The notes: generated by a model from the letters alone, not told the origin. A stretch of 64,000 nt of DNA from Bretschneidera sinensis (GCA_023935145.1 CM043698.1:62187501-62251500), one strand, 5' to 3'; shown: positions 1 through 11,000, counted from the first letter of the stretch. Translations and numbers: made by a program.

Positions 1-704
1 AAGGGTTTTAGAAACTGTTGGGTTTCTGGAAACTAAAAAGTGTTCTTCATTGTTCATGCTCCTCAAATCCTTTTCCAGCTTGACCAACACGTGCATGGTT
101 GCAATGAGGATGCAACATGAACGCGCAGATGCCTCAAATTCATTGAAGAAAAAAAATAATCTGTACAAGAAATCAAACAACGATGTGTCACCCAAATAAA
201 CACATAATCAGCACTACCCAGTACCTCAAATTCATTAAAGAAAAAAATCCACAAACACCCAGAAAGCATTTTTTTTAAGGACTAGAAGGCATTACTAAAT
301 ACACTATTACTCTGCATCTCGAAGAACGATCACACTAACTTAACAACGCCTCAATTAATAGAATAGAGCACGAGCAAAGAACTAACAACTTGATTGGATT
401 TCATTTTAATTACCACACATCACCAACAATCGTGATCATTATCATGATAGCCATTGATATAACCAAACTTTGTAGTGGCCGTAGGTTGGGTTATCGGCCC
501 AGAATCGAAACCCCAAACTGAAGATTTAATGGACTGATAGACCCATATAACTAGCCCCTGCCTAGACGTTCAACTTTTGGAATGTCTTTTTTACTTTCTT
601 AACACAATCTTTGTTAATTCTAATTTTTATGATTTTATCTTTTACCTTTAAAATAAACAATAATATTTTTATGAGGAAAAAAACAAAACAAAACAGGCAG
701 AATA
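1..704. other. Intergenic DNA, no gene seen
   Basis: No supported gene. Two short direct repeats occur, a CTCAAATTCATT-type stretch at about 130 and again near 230, each followed by an A-run. If the WAT1 gene at 705-911 is intact, this stretch would be its first intron, but I see no second exon (normally starting with a KIRPKM-like sequence) on the minus strand here. Confidence 0.5.
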
Positions 705-911
705 CTAGTACCACTCGAAAGCAATGGCAAATGGAGCTATTACAATAACGGCAACAGCATGCCTGTAGACTACAAGAACATGTTGGCTCATGCCCCAGTC
801 AAGAGCAAACTTGGCGATAATAGACATCCCTACATAAGCAAACTGAAGAAATGTCATGGCCAAAAATGGCTTAGCTCTATTGAAATTGCAAGCTAAAGAC
901 TCCATGGACAT
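705..911 (-). CDS. WAT1-related (nodulin MtN21/EamA-like) transporter, exon 1 only
   Basis: This 68-residue minus-strand ORF matches the N-terminus of the plant WAT1/UMAMIT family, multi-pass membrane proteins that export auxin or amino acids at the plasma membrane or tonoplast. Visible family signatures are RAKPFLAMTFLQFAYVGM (first membrane segment), ISKFAL-like IIAKFALDWGMSQHVLVVYR, and AVIVIAPFAIAFEW, where family exon 1 normally ends near an ERK motif. The frame then stops at 705, close to a possible GT donor. Family proteins have about 10 membrane segments and 350-400 residues, so only about one sixth is present. A TATA-like sequence lies about 80 bp upstream. Either the remaining exons lie beyond the left edge after an intron longer than 700 bp, or this is a truncated duplicate. 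The family assignment is strong and the gene's integrity unknown. Confidence 0.8.
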   Translation of the reverse strand: MSMESLACNFNRAKPFLAMTFLQFAYVGMSIIAKFALDWGMSQHVLVVYRHAVAVIVIAPFAIAFEWY

Positions 912-985
912 CTTATATTAATTTTCTGATCTCTCTCCTCTTCAATCTATGATCGAAACTGTATGAAAATCTTATGTACTTGTTT

Positions 986-996
986 GCTTATATAGA
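986..996 (-). promoter_or_regulatory. Putative TATA box for the WAT1-like exon
   Basis: The minus strand reads CTATATAAGC about 75-85 bp upstream of the ATG at 911. Position and sequence fit a plant core promoter, but this is not tested. Confidence 0.45.
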
Positions 997-1344
997 TGAA
1001 AATTTCAAAGCATGGTAAAATAGCATTTAGTCATTCACATTAAACTGTACGTCTTTTCTTTTTTTTGTTGAACATCAAAGCATAAAACCAGCAGTCTTTT
1101 CGGCAGTATATGCAAAAAAACTTGCTGACTAAATTTCTCTATCAAAGTGATCATCAGACTTAATTAGGAGAAAGCTTATTAATTTGCAGTTGGATTTTTC
1201 TTCATTTGGGTCTCAATTCATGGTGAAAGGAGTGTCAAACTCATTTAGAATTTAAATCAACCATTAGGATTGCACTACAATTTTTTTTTTTTTCAAACTA
1301 TCTTCTTACCACGTCAATAAAGTAAGATTTTGAAAGTTGAAGTA

Positions 1345-1505
1345 AAATATTCAAATTTTTTATCTCTCACTTTAATTTTTGGATGAATAACTTTTACATA
1401 GATTTAGAAAGGTGGCGATATTACCCGAGTATAAATTGTTAAGATTAGAACAAATTTTGTATGATTCGGTGAAATTATCCCTACAAAATTGAATAAAAAA
1501 CCCAT
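1345..1505 (+). repeat. Diverged interspersed repeat, copy 1
   Basis: It contains in order a TTTTACATAGATTTA segment, a GATATT...ATAAATTGTTA segment and a GAAATTATCC...AAAATTGAATAAAAAACC segment. The same blocks recur at 2545-2775 in rearranged order, so this is an old dispersed repeat, possibly a small non-autonomous transposon. Termini are not resolved. Confidence 0.5.
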
Positions 1506-2544
1506 GTTTAATTTTCTGGTATATACCTCTCATTTTGTGCAATCTGTCAATGATCGAGATGGCATTACCATATTAATGCATTTTAGAGATGGAAAGTTCA
1601 TCAAAATATTCCATAAATGTATTTTAAGTGTATGTTACAAGAAATATTTTGTAGGTCACAATTTAATGCAAACAATTTAGAAGGAAATAAAGCAAACTGA
1701 GTTAGCAATTGTTACAGATCAAAACCCCATCTTTGAAATTATTCCCTCTTTCAAAATTCATTCTCTCTCTTTTCTCCCTTTATCTGTTTGCTTAAATAAA
1801 TTAAATTGTGAAAACTTACTAAATGTGCGATTGATGTAAAGCCATATCATAAATCAAGCTCGTTACCATGTGAATGCGTGGATATTTTGATTAACCATAA
1901 ACTTATCATAATAAAGTTTTCAAAAGATAGAAATCGTTAATTTCATTTATGTATTCTTTGTGAATTGTATCATCCGCTAGGCTTCCATAACAAAAGCACC
2001 AAAGTTTAACAGGATTATTTTATAATGACTCGCATCACATATCGGTAATATAATGAAAAAGAGTTTGTATATAATTGTGATCAATAAATTCAAAGCAATA
2101 TTGATTGGTATTTTTAGATGATGTTACGATTAATGAATTGTGGTAATGTTTCACTCTTCATCTCCGTAGCTCAAGATTTTGTGTTGGTTCATTTCATCAT
2201 ATTTAGTTTAATAATACCCAAATTTTGAAGTAATTATTAAAAAATGTAACTTTCTAACACGTGGTCATAAGATCAATCAATAATAATTGGTGAACTTATT
2301 TTTGTCACGTGGTTTGAGTTTAACTTAAGTAATAAACATATCTTTGATTTAAAAGAGATTACAAGTTCAGATCTCTGATTCTAACTTGTAAAAAAGAAAA
2401 ATAAGAACACATTTTATGTGATAGAATTTGATTAGCATTTAATTTGTTAAGTTCCCCAATAAACAAGTAGTTTGGCACATATTCGATTCAAAAGAAAGAC
2501 AAAAGCAAGAGCTACAAATAGAATGGCAACGGAAAACAAATGTT

Positions 2545-2775
2545 ATAAAGGGTGGAAATATTGTCGGAGAATAAATTGTCAGGATCAGAGTAATTTTTTT
2601 ATTATTTATCGAAATTATCCTTGCAAAATTGAATAAAAAACCATTTTACATATTTTTTAGATTCAAATTTTTGGTCTCACTTTAAAGTCATTTTAATTTA
2701 AGTGGAATAAATTTTACATAGATTTAAAAAAGAACGATGATATTGTCATAGCATAAATTGTTAGGGATAGACTAA
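2545..2775 (+). repeat. Diverged interspersed repeat, copy 2 (permuted)
   Basis: The blocks of the 1345-1505 repeat occur here in permuted order. The ATAAATTGT and GAAATTATCC...GAATAAAAAACC blocks come first (2560-2642), then TTTTACATAGATTTA and a second ATAAATTGTTAGG block (2710-2765). This permutation is what two adjacent partial units would leave. Confidence 0.45.
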
Positions 2776-3221
2776 AAATTATAAATCCAAAACTTAAAAA
2801 CAATCCGGATTTGATTGTGTGATGCCTCTTTTTTCTTTGCCAAAATTTTTCATGATAGGCAGTGGGGCTATTGATTCGGCATGAACAGTGGTTTTCCTTC
2901 TGAAACAAATGTAATTGGGAAATTTTAACTGCACAAATCGTTAGGTTATTTTAACGAATGATGTGGAAAAAATTGTCCACATGTCAATACATAATAGATA
3001 GTGGTACCAAATACTCAGTACAACTTAAGTGCTAGAATTTTTTTTCCATTTGTAAAATTGCCAGACAATCCCAAAAGTGCTAGCCAATATTATTTTGTTG
3101 TTCATATGAGTCATATAACCATACATATGAGTCATCACATGTCCAATTTATTTTATTCTGATATTTTCGAACTATAGAATTTGATTTTCTATTCGTTTAG
3201 TGCTATAAAAATGTATTTTAA

Positions 3222-3345
3222 TAATAATAATAAAGATAATTATTACTATTATTATTATAATCATTATTATCAAAATAATTAAATAATTATTACTGTTATT
3301 ATTACAATAAAATTAATAATTATATAATTATTATTATTACTAAAG
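3222..3345. repeat. Imperfect ATT/AAT microsatellite
   Basis: A run of AAT/ATT trinucleotides whose two halves are roughly complementary (AATAATAATAAT, then ATTATTATTATT), so it could fold into a hairpin. No gene is nearby. Confidence 0.7.
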
Positions 3346-3934
3346 GACAAAAGTAAAATGATAAAAAAAAAATTAGTATCAAATGATTAAGATTAATTCT
3401 ATCCCATGGGGAGTATTTTCTCAATATGGGGTTCTTAAAAATCTTAATTCCCTATAGGGTGTTTTAATCTTATTTTTTTAAATGAGGTTGTTTTTGTCAT
3501 ATTATCAAATGTAAAATAAATAAATTACATCAATGGTTCATATAGTTTGACAAAAGGTTCAAATTAATTTTTACAAAACCTATCTTTATAATCCCTTCTT
3601 CATTAACTTGACTTTATTCCTCTGGCCACACTCACTTTAAAAATAAAAAACTAAAATCAATAAATTAAATAAAAAAACTTAAATCAGCATAAAAATGAAA
3701 AGATCGTCACATTTTTCACTAATAGTTTGTAATATCTCTTATTCTTCGACCACATAAATCTCATCGCATTGTTTATTGGTGATCGTATCCCTGTTTAATT
3801 GAAAGTTTTAAGAACCCTTTTATCAAGAAAAAAACTCCATTATGAAAAGTAAGTTGATGAAACCGACACTTCATCTCCTTCCACAAGTGGTAAACAAAAG
3901 TGCAACATGATATTATATAATAATATTTTTGTAT

Positions 3935-3988
3935 GTGTGTGTCTATATATATATGTATGTATGTATATATATATGTATGTATGTATCC
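3935..3988. repeat. TG/TA/GTAT microsatellite
   Basis: Short GTGT, TATA and GTAT repeats in succession (for example two blocks of GTATGTATGTAT). Simple sequence with no other signal. Confidence 0.7.
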
Positions 3989-4240
3989 TTTTTTGTAAAA
4001 ATTATAATTCTATTTGAGAACTTTCTTTTATATTAGAACTTTTTTGTTTAGCTAAATTGAAAAGTTAATTGTTTGTATGGATTCTAAGGACTATCTACAA
4101 TTTAGATATCCTACCGAGACACAAAAGTACATAACTTAGTTCTTTTTTTCTAAAGTATATAATGCAATTTCTATTATATTCAATCGAAGTTTTCCTCTGG
4201 CAAATACTTATTGTATCAAATCATTTCCCATAAAAAAATG

Positions 4241-4449
4241 TGTTGTAAATGTATATACTCCTAATGTAAATAATACTAGGAATTTCTAGTCTATTGTAAT
4301 AGAAAACCTTAGTCCTTTTAGAACACTTTGATATACCCTAGTCCTATCAGGACATTCTTCTGTAAACACCCTATAAATATGAGTTTCTAATACTGCAATA
4401 TTAAGCAGTCAGAATATACAAACTATAAATTTCTATTTCAATATCTTCA
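4241..4449 (+). repeat. 5' LTR of the copia element
   Basis: It begins TGTTGTAAATG and ends ...CTTCA directly before the primer-binding site. A CCTATAAATATGAG segment near 4370 looks like the LTR's TATA box. No direct-orientation 3' LTR is found downstream. Confidence 0.75.
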
Positions 4450-4461
4450 TGGTATCAGAGT
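4450..4461 (+). other. Primer-binding site (initiator tRNA-Met type)
   Basis: TGGTATCAGAGT matches the common copia primer-binding site TGGTATCAGAGC, complementary to the 3' end of initiator tRNA-Met, apart from the last base. It abuts the LTR end. Confidence 0.8.
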
Positions 4462-4514
4462 AGTAAGATCCAAAAACTATAAACATTTGTTTCTCTCACT
4501 CTAAATCCAAAATT

Positions 4515-6030
4515 ATGGAAAACACTGCTCCAATTACCTCTCCCATCACCAAAATCCCCTACCCTGTTGTGGTCCCCAGCAGCATTACGGCTGACGTCAC
4601 CCATGTACCTAGCGTCGCACATGACTTCTTAGTCCCCTCTGTTCCATTAGCTGGTCCTATCATAATCATGCATACACCTACAGTCGGTCCTTCACTTGTT
4701 ACTACAGCTGGTCTTTCACTTGTTACTACAGCTGGTCTTTCACTTGGTTCCTCACTCTCCCTCTCACTTGTCAACTATCTTACTCTCCCTTATAGCACCT
4801 GGTCCCACACCCATCACCTCCCATCAACACTCTCTCTCACCCGGTCATTCTCCCTCTAGCATTTGGTTCCTCACTCTCCTTCTCACTCGCCACTTATTCT
4901 CCACAGACCCATCAATTTCCTACAGCACCCGATCCCACACACCTCATTTTCTACAGTGCCACACTACCACAAATACCACAATTTCCTATTTTTCCCACCT
5001 CACCGACCAACAAAATGCCCAATACACAATTAATTCCTCCATCAGGGTCTGTACCCTCCCTCATTAATTCCCAAACTCATCTACCCTTCCTTAATCTTCC
5101 TTTGGCCTCCATTCCAAGTATCACCCACCTAGTTAATATTAAACTCGATAACTCTAATTATATTTTTTAGCACTCTCAATTTTTCCCAATCTTTATAAGT
5201 TACAACCTGATTGGGTACATTAATGGTACTTTCCCTATTCCCACCTAGTTTATTATTCCAGTGATGGCACCACAACCTTTAACCTTGCTTTTTCACCCTA
5301 GCTCTGTACGGACCAATGCCTTCGCTCTTGGATTAATGCAACCCTTACTTCAGACATATTCCAAGACATCCATGATCTTTGTACTTCTCGAGATGTTTGG
5401 CTGGCCTTAGAACAACATTACCTGGATCAGTCTAATGAAAATGAGTTTGACCTTCACCCGAAGCTTCATTAGCATACTGAAACTGGCAAATCTATGGAAC
5501 AATAATTTCGGGACCTCAAAACCATAGTTGATGCTCTTGCTGCTATCAGTTCACCTCTCTCTAGCAAAGATCTAATCTCTTATGCCTTAGCAAGTCTGCC
5601 TACCGAGTGTGAAAGCTTTATCATCACGATCACCAACACCAATATCACTATTACCTTTGACAGTCTGCGCACTAAGTTGTTCTTCTAGGAACAACACTTG
5701 AAGCATTTTCAGGTCCTTTTTTAGCTTTCTGACCCTCATACAGCCTTTTCCACCACCACTATCTCTGGCGCTTCTCGTGGTCACGGCAAAGGTCGTTCTG
5801 GTTATCAAGATCGTGGCTGGAGATGTGACCGCAATACTAGTCGTGGTGCCTCCTCCCAGCATGGTTTAAATACTAATTAGTTCTTTTACTTCTCTTCTAT
5901 ATTTAATTGATCTGCTGGTATTTTCCCTACAGTAGTGAAGGTTTATTGGGACTGCATCCTCCACGTCATGTCAAATTTGTCACACCACTGGTCACCTTGC
6001 CTTAACTTGTCCTAATCGGTTCAATCATGT
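4515..6030 (+). pseudogene. copia gag remnant
   Basis: An ATG at 4515 opens a Thr/Ser/Pro-rich leader containing a 24-bp unit repeated twice near 4690-4742. From about 5300 the frame-shifted translation shows copia gag features: a TSDIFQDIHDLCTSRDVWLA segment, LALEQHYLDQS, and YALASLPTECESFI, followed by a Gly/Arg/Ser-rich stretch at 5760-5870. A CCHC zinc knuckle (CQICHTTGHLALTC) lies at about 5977-6018. Numerous stop codons (for example in KLH*HTETG) and frame changes make it non-functional. In an intact element the product would form the virus-like particle. Confidence 0.75.
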
Positions 6031-6046
6031 AGTTGTCTCTCATGAC

Positions 6047-6530
6047 TTGCCAAAATCTTTTGCTACCATGTCACTTTGTGAGTCTAATGCCACTCAATGG
6101 TACCCTGATATGACTGCCTCCGCTCACATGACTCCTCAGCCAGGTATACTTACTAACCTTACACATTATTTTGAAAAAACCAAAATTTTGGTTGGTAATG
6201 GACAATTGCTTGATATTAATAATATTGGTTCTACTTTCTTACGCACCGCCACCAAACCACTTCACCTTAAAAATATCCTGCATGTCCCATAATTATCTCA
6301 CAATTTACTTTTTGTTAAATGTTTATATTTTGATAACAACTATTTTGCTAACTTTGATGCATCTCATGTTGTTATTAAGGACAAGAGTACGGGGAGAACT
6401 CTTCTCAAATCCTTCAGTAATGGTGACCTCTATCCTCTTCCACCCGACTCAGTCACTCTCTCTCATCTGGCACTAGTCTCTCGTCAAGTCTCTGGTAATG
6501 TTTGACATCGTCGAATTGGTCATTTAGGTC
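6047..6530 (+). pseudogene. copia protease / GAG-pre-integrase remnant
   Basis: The translation includes WYPDMTASAHMT, which corresponds to the copia protease active site normally written D-[ST]-G-A-S. Here the Thr-Gly is replaced by Met-Thr, so the protease is predicted dead. It continues with ILVGNGQ and LHLKNILHVP, standard copia protease landmarks. Frames break just downstream at a TAA near 6291, and a degenerate GAG-pre-integrase region follows to about 6530. Confidence 0.75.
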
Positions 6531-6668
6531 CCTGTGTATTTTCTCTTTTTACAAACTCGTAAGAATATTTCACTGTCTTCTAAATATTCTGGTTTTTGTT
6601 TGGAGTGTTAGTTAGGTAAGTCTAAACATTTACCTTTTGATTTTGTTTACCATTGTACTGACCAACCT

Positions 6669-7491
6669 TTGGCTTTAATACATTTTGATGTTTGGCAATC
6701 TCCTATTTTATCAAATTTGGGTTATCAATATTATGTTATTTTTGTAGATGATTTTTCTTGTTATTCTTGGATTTTTCCTATGCGTAAAAAATTTGAAGTC
6801 TTTCAATGCTTTTGTACCTTTAAAGCTCTTGATGAAAATCAATTTTATACAAAAATAAAAACTTTTCAAAGTAATGGTGGTAGACAATTTGATCAAATGT
6901 CTTTCAAACAATTTTTTGCTCAACATAGTATTACTTTTTGCATGTCTTGCCTGGACACTCCTCAACAAAATGGTGTCGCTGAATGTAAGCATAGACACAT
7001 TAGCGAAATGTGTCTATGCTTAAAAAATTGAAGTCTTTCAATATTTTTGTACCTTTAAAGCTCTTGTTGAAAATCAATTTTATACAAAAATAAAAACTTT
7101 TCAAAGTAATGGTGGTAAACAATTTGATCAAATGCCTTTCAAACAATTTTTTGCTCAACATAGTATTACTTTTTGCATGTCTTGCCCGGACACTCCTCAA
7201 CAAAATGGTGTCGCTGAATGTAAGCATAGACACATTAGTGAAATGGCATACACCCTCTTAATTCACTCATCTCTTCCTGAGTCATTTTGGGTCGATGCTA
7301 CATACATAACACTTTACATCATCAATCGTCTCTTTATTCCTGTTTTGCAAAATCAATCTCCTTGTACAAAATTATTGTCTAAAATTCCTGATTACTCCTC
7401 TTTTCGTGTCTTCGGGTGTGCTTGCTATCCTAACTTCATACCAATGCACCCCACAAGCTTGCACCTCGATCCAAACAATGTGTCTTCTTAG
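6669..7491 (+). pseudogene. copia integrase core, partly duplicated
   Basis: The DDE core is recognisable from HFDVW, FVDDFSCYSWIFPM, FQSNGGRQF, TPQQNGVAECKHRH and LPESFWVDATYITLYIINR. The second catalytic Asp (normally S-D-N-G-G) is replaced, reading QSNGG. About 230 bp covering the middle and third catalytic region is repeated in tandem (6781-7010 and 7017-7245), with a one-base deletion at the start of the second copy. The C-terminal part continues in another frame to about 7900 as the usual Pro/Ser-rich linker. Confidence 0.8.
6781..7245 (+). repeat. Tandem duplication inside integrase
   Basis: Unit 1 (6781-7010) and unit 2 (7017-7245) are nearly identical by eye, with fewer than ten differences. 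The junction contains a perfect 13-bp inverted repeat, GCATAGACACATT at 6989-7001 and its complement at 7007-7019, around a 5-base loop. The duplication destroys the reading frame. Confidence 0.85.
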
Positions 7492-7868
7492 GTTATGCTC
7501 AAAATTACAAAGGATATAAATATCTAGATACCACCACTGGTCGTGTCTATACAAGTCGTCATGTTATCTTCCATGAACTATGTTTTCCCTATCATACTCT
7601 CACTGCACTTGTCCCCTCCTCTACACCTAACCACTCATCCATTCCTCCACTTGTTCTTGCTACAGTTGAACCACTACATCAATTCTCTCCCTCCCTCTAT
7701 GTCTCCAGTAACTCCTATTCCTAGTCTTCTTGTTCCTAATCTTCATTCTCCACCACTGGCTCCCATTGCCTCGCTGCCTCCACCTTCGGTCTTTACCCTT
7801 AGACCCCTAATTTCCTCTCCCGTCACTCAACCCACCCCACCACTGTCTCTCCCCTTACCATCTCCTTT

Positions 7869-7938
7869 AGTAAGGTTTCCTATTTACAATAGACTAGAAA
7901 TTCCTAATATTATTTACATTAGAAGTATATACATTTAA
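7869..7938 (-). repeat. Inverted fragment of the copia LTR start
   Basis: On the minus strand this repeats the first about 70 bp of the LTR at 4241-4310, for example ATAGACTAGAAATTCCTA against the complement of TAGGAATTTCTAGTCTAT. The match includes the near-terminal bases up to about 7936. It stands where a direct 3' LTR would be expected. Confidence 0.8.
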
Positions 7939-7940
7939 AA

Positions 7941-8859
7941 TTTTTATCCTTTTTAAACTTTAAATCTGGTTGTCCTCTTCTATTGCGAGTGTGATTTTTT
8001 TTCCTTTTTTTTTTTAATCTTAAGTATGCATTTGCTAGATATTTCACTTTTATGTGTGATTTTGTCTTTGGGTTTTAACCTTCTATGTTCTCTCAGTTGC
8101 ATTATCTAAGACAATAACCTTTTTTTCTGTGGTAATTAGATACAAGGGTCTTTGGATCTGAGTATAATGGTAAAGAAAATTTAAGAAAATTAAAATTAGT
8201 TGGTGGGTTTTTGCCTTTGGTTCACGAGATTAAAGATTTGTCACAAGATAGTTAGTTGTTGGGTTAATTCGAGATTCTCAACTATATCAGTGCCCATCAT
8301 AATTCTTCATATTGTTAGACTATAAATTATCTGAAATTTTGACTGTATTTGGTAATTAAGTCATTTGTGGGAATGATATTACCACTAACCCAAGAGTTGA
8401 ATTGTTAATATTTTACAGTTTGGTAAATTGTCCATTTTTATCATTGCATTTTAAAACAGTTTATTGAGCTATAACTTATAAAAAAAAGAGTAGATTATTG
8501 GGTTGTAAGTGATACATTCTTTAATTTTTTTTTTCTGAACTTAATATTTTTTAATAAGTAATTTCTTCTGAACTCAACATGCTAAAATTTATGTCATATT
8601 ATTGAAAAAAAGATCTTGTTGTTCGTTATGGACATACTGGTACAAGTGTTTTTTTGTTAGCTTTTGTAATGAAAGAAAAATGTTAATGATCTTGAACTGT
8701 TTGCAAAAAAAAACATGTATTCTAGTCTAGAAATATAAAAAAATGTTTTTGTTTTGTAAAAAAAATGTCATCAATATTTATATTACTTTTCTTTTCAAAT
8801 ATGTATATTTATTGTTTACTTATATAGTATGAATGTGTATATAAGTCATTCCCACTAAC
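7941..8859. other. Intergenic DNA, no gene seen
   Basis: T-rich and A-rich stretches without a supported ORF, repeat pair or RNA gene. Confidence 0.5.
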
Positions 8860-9064
8860 AAAATTTTCTGGATCTGCTACTGATTATCATCAAGTTGGTA
8901 TTGGATTGTGTGTTGTACAACACGGCTTGGGTAATTTTGGTGCATGTTTCTATATAACTGAAAAAAAAAATGATTAAATATTGTCCAACCAAATCGACCA
9001 AAATCTGGAAGACTAATTGAAATTGACTACATCGGCTTTTATTGGTGGTTATTACACTCAACCT

Positions 9065-9665
9065 AAAGAAATAATCTCAATAGGGATGTGCACGAGTTGG
9101 GTTGAGTCAGGTTAGATGTCAACCCTAACTCAACTCATAACATACATTTTTTTCAACTTAACCTAATTAGCTCAACTCATAACAGCTTACATAAATCTTA
9201 ACCCTAACGCATCCCACGAAAACACTCGAGTTGGGCTTGGTTGGGTTTGGGATTTTCAAGTTAATTTGTGAAATCAAAACATGCATAAATAAGTTTGGTT
9301 GAATTAAGTCGGATTGAATTTTCAAAATCTACTTTTTCATATTAGATGTTAAATATTACAAAAGAAATTTAAAAGCATAAAATTAAATTATTCAAATTTT
9401 AATTTCTCTCAAAAATTCAAATTTCAAGCGTCCAAATATCCTACATAAATTCAAATCACTAGCCAATAATATTGATTGTAAAATTAATTTCGAGTTCACG
9501 GATTATGAGTTGAATCGGGTACAAATAATCCAAACCCAATCCAATTTTATTTCAAATTGAAAATTTTCAATCTTAATCCAACCTAACCCTAAAAGGTCAC
9601 AACCCAAACTTGCCCAAAGTTCATATTGGGCTCGGGTTAGGTTAGGTTAACTTATCCAAATTGCA
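9065..9665. repeat. Low-complexity interspersed repeat (GGGTTGGG/CAACCC type)
   Basis: It opens with AGGGATGTGCACGAGTTGGG and closes with a GGGCTCGGGTTAGGTTAGG segment before ATTGCACCACTAA. Reiterated GGTTGG/CAACCC words and partly complementary ends resemble small non-autonomous hAT-type elements. I could not define terminal inverted repeats or a target duplication. A copy lies in the second block at 47405-47990. Confidence 0.4.
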
Positions 9666-10217
9666 CCACTAATTCTCAAACCAATCTTACATAAGTACAA
9701 TCAAATAAAAAGAAAATTTTAGGAATTCAAAGATCTAATGCACATCAGAGTTGGCAAGATAAAATTTCAAAAATTATATAAAAAAAATCAAATGAAGAAT
9801 ATTGAAAATTTACACCAAAAATTTTAAGGGAAGAAAATTCAAAACATAATCGAAAATATTAGAAATGCAGATTTCATTAATGTTTAATCAATTAATAAAT
9901 AGATTTTCATTTACTTACTAGTTATTGTGAAAAAGAAAAAAAAAGTGATCTTGGTATTTGAAAACGAAATAAGTCAAAGCAAATCATCAATTAATAAATA
10001 AATAACAAAGAGATGAGACCTAATTCACACAAAACATTACAATGACTTACGACTCTCTGGGTCTTGCCGGATCATTATTGCACATCCAAGATATTAGGTA
10101 TTGTTTAAGATAACTTCTGTTTAGCAAACTGAAAAGCTTAAAGTAATGAATGATCAGAAGCTCAAAGGCATCCTCTGCTTCTTATTGACGGGTAAAACAT
10201 CTTTTAAAAGATGGGTA

Positions 10218-10570
10218 AACAGGGCACTCAAGGTAGCGGTAGCTCAGGACTTCCCTTTAAAGAAGCTTTAGAGAGTAGGGGCGAGAGTAATCCAACCAAG
10301 TACTTGAATAAGGTCGTCACTTACTCGTCTTTTGAAAGCCAGAACATTCGCATAGAGGAGTCTCTTTTCCCTATCTAAGCTATATCAACATAGCCAACTA
10401 GAAAACTCATCCTTTTGTCAATTCTTGGTGTAATACTAACTTGTAAATGATTGGTGTCAGAATTTTTCACTGATCAGGTGTGATCAGTCTCCTCCGTGTA
10501 AGAATTAGGATTTACTCTTCCAACTCGTCCCGGAATGGGCGTTTTGGCAAAGAACAAGAAGAAAACTAAA
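10218..10570. other. Insertion absent from the sister block, organelle-like in texture
   Basis: Between AAACAGGG and CTACAAAAGAGAGG the first block carries about 350 bp that the second block (near 54180-54215) lacks. It is more GC-rich than its surroundings (for example GGTAGCGGTAGCTCAGGAC and CCCGGAATGGGCGTTTTGG). The composition resembles plant organelle DNA, so a nuclear copy of mitochondrial or plastid DNA is possible. No organelle gene is recognised. Confidence 0.3.
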
Positions 10571-10574
10571 GGAG

Positions 10575-11000
10575 GAATTTTTCCTACAAAAGAGAGGAGC
10601 ACGTGAATCAAAATCCAAAATCAGCTTTCAGAAAAAAGAAAACAAAAAAATTCTGTGGGGAGAGAAAAAGAACTTCTCTTTGATACTTTGGAATGCAAGA
10701 TTTTGATTCTTTATTATCTTTACATGAGAATTAAAGAATGAAAACACAATAACACTATGTTTGGGATTGTCGGGAATTAAAACTTGAAATTAGAATTGGG
10801 GTAAAATTGTAGTTTTTTTTTAACAATTTTAATGTGGAAAAAAAATATGATTCTATTTTAATTTCAACTCCAATTTGCCAGATGTAACTTAAGTGAACAT
10901 CAATTCTTTGAATTCAGATATAGAGAGACAGGTTTAGGCCAGTTGTGTTAAAGATCTCACATTCTTTGGCCTTCTTCTTTCTGCATGGTATTTCGAGGCT
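10575..11000. repeat. SAUR 3'-flank repeat, outer unit
   Basis: It shares landmarks with 11540-11850: AGAGGAGCA...AATC, CAGCTTTCAGAAAAAA, CTTCTCTTTGATACTTT, TTTACATGAGAATTAAAGAA, GTGAACATCAA and ATTCTTTGGCCTTC. This indicates an older tandem duplication of the SAUR downstream region, before the block duplication, because both block copies have it. Confidence 0.6.

Larger units (their letters stand above)
1000..4240. other. AT-rich intergenic DNA
   Basis: No coding sequence is supported. The stretch holds diverged copies of an interspersed repeat, AT-rich microsatellites and homopolymer runs. The short ORFs here have no recognisable family and biased composition. Confidence 0.6.
4241..7940 (+). 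mobile_element. Decayed Ty1/copia retrotransposon lacking RT, with inverted LTR piece at 3' end
   Basis: A short 5' LTR (4241-4449) is followed directly by a primer-binding site TGGTATCAGAGT, then remnants of gag with a zinc knuckle, protease, and GAG-pre-integrase/integrase, in copia order. Reverse transcriptase and RNase H are absent. After a proline/serine-rich linker the sequence runs into an inverted copy of the LTR's first 70 bp. Frames are broken by many stops, a partial integrase duplication and frameshifts. It cannot move on its own. Confidence 0.85.

Noticed and set aside
4559..4774. Minus-strand ORF with repeated RPAVVTSE
   Set aside because: Antisense shadow of a 24-bp duplication in the copia gag leader.
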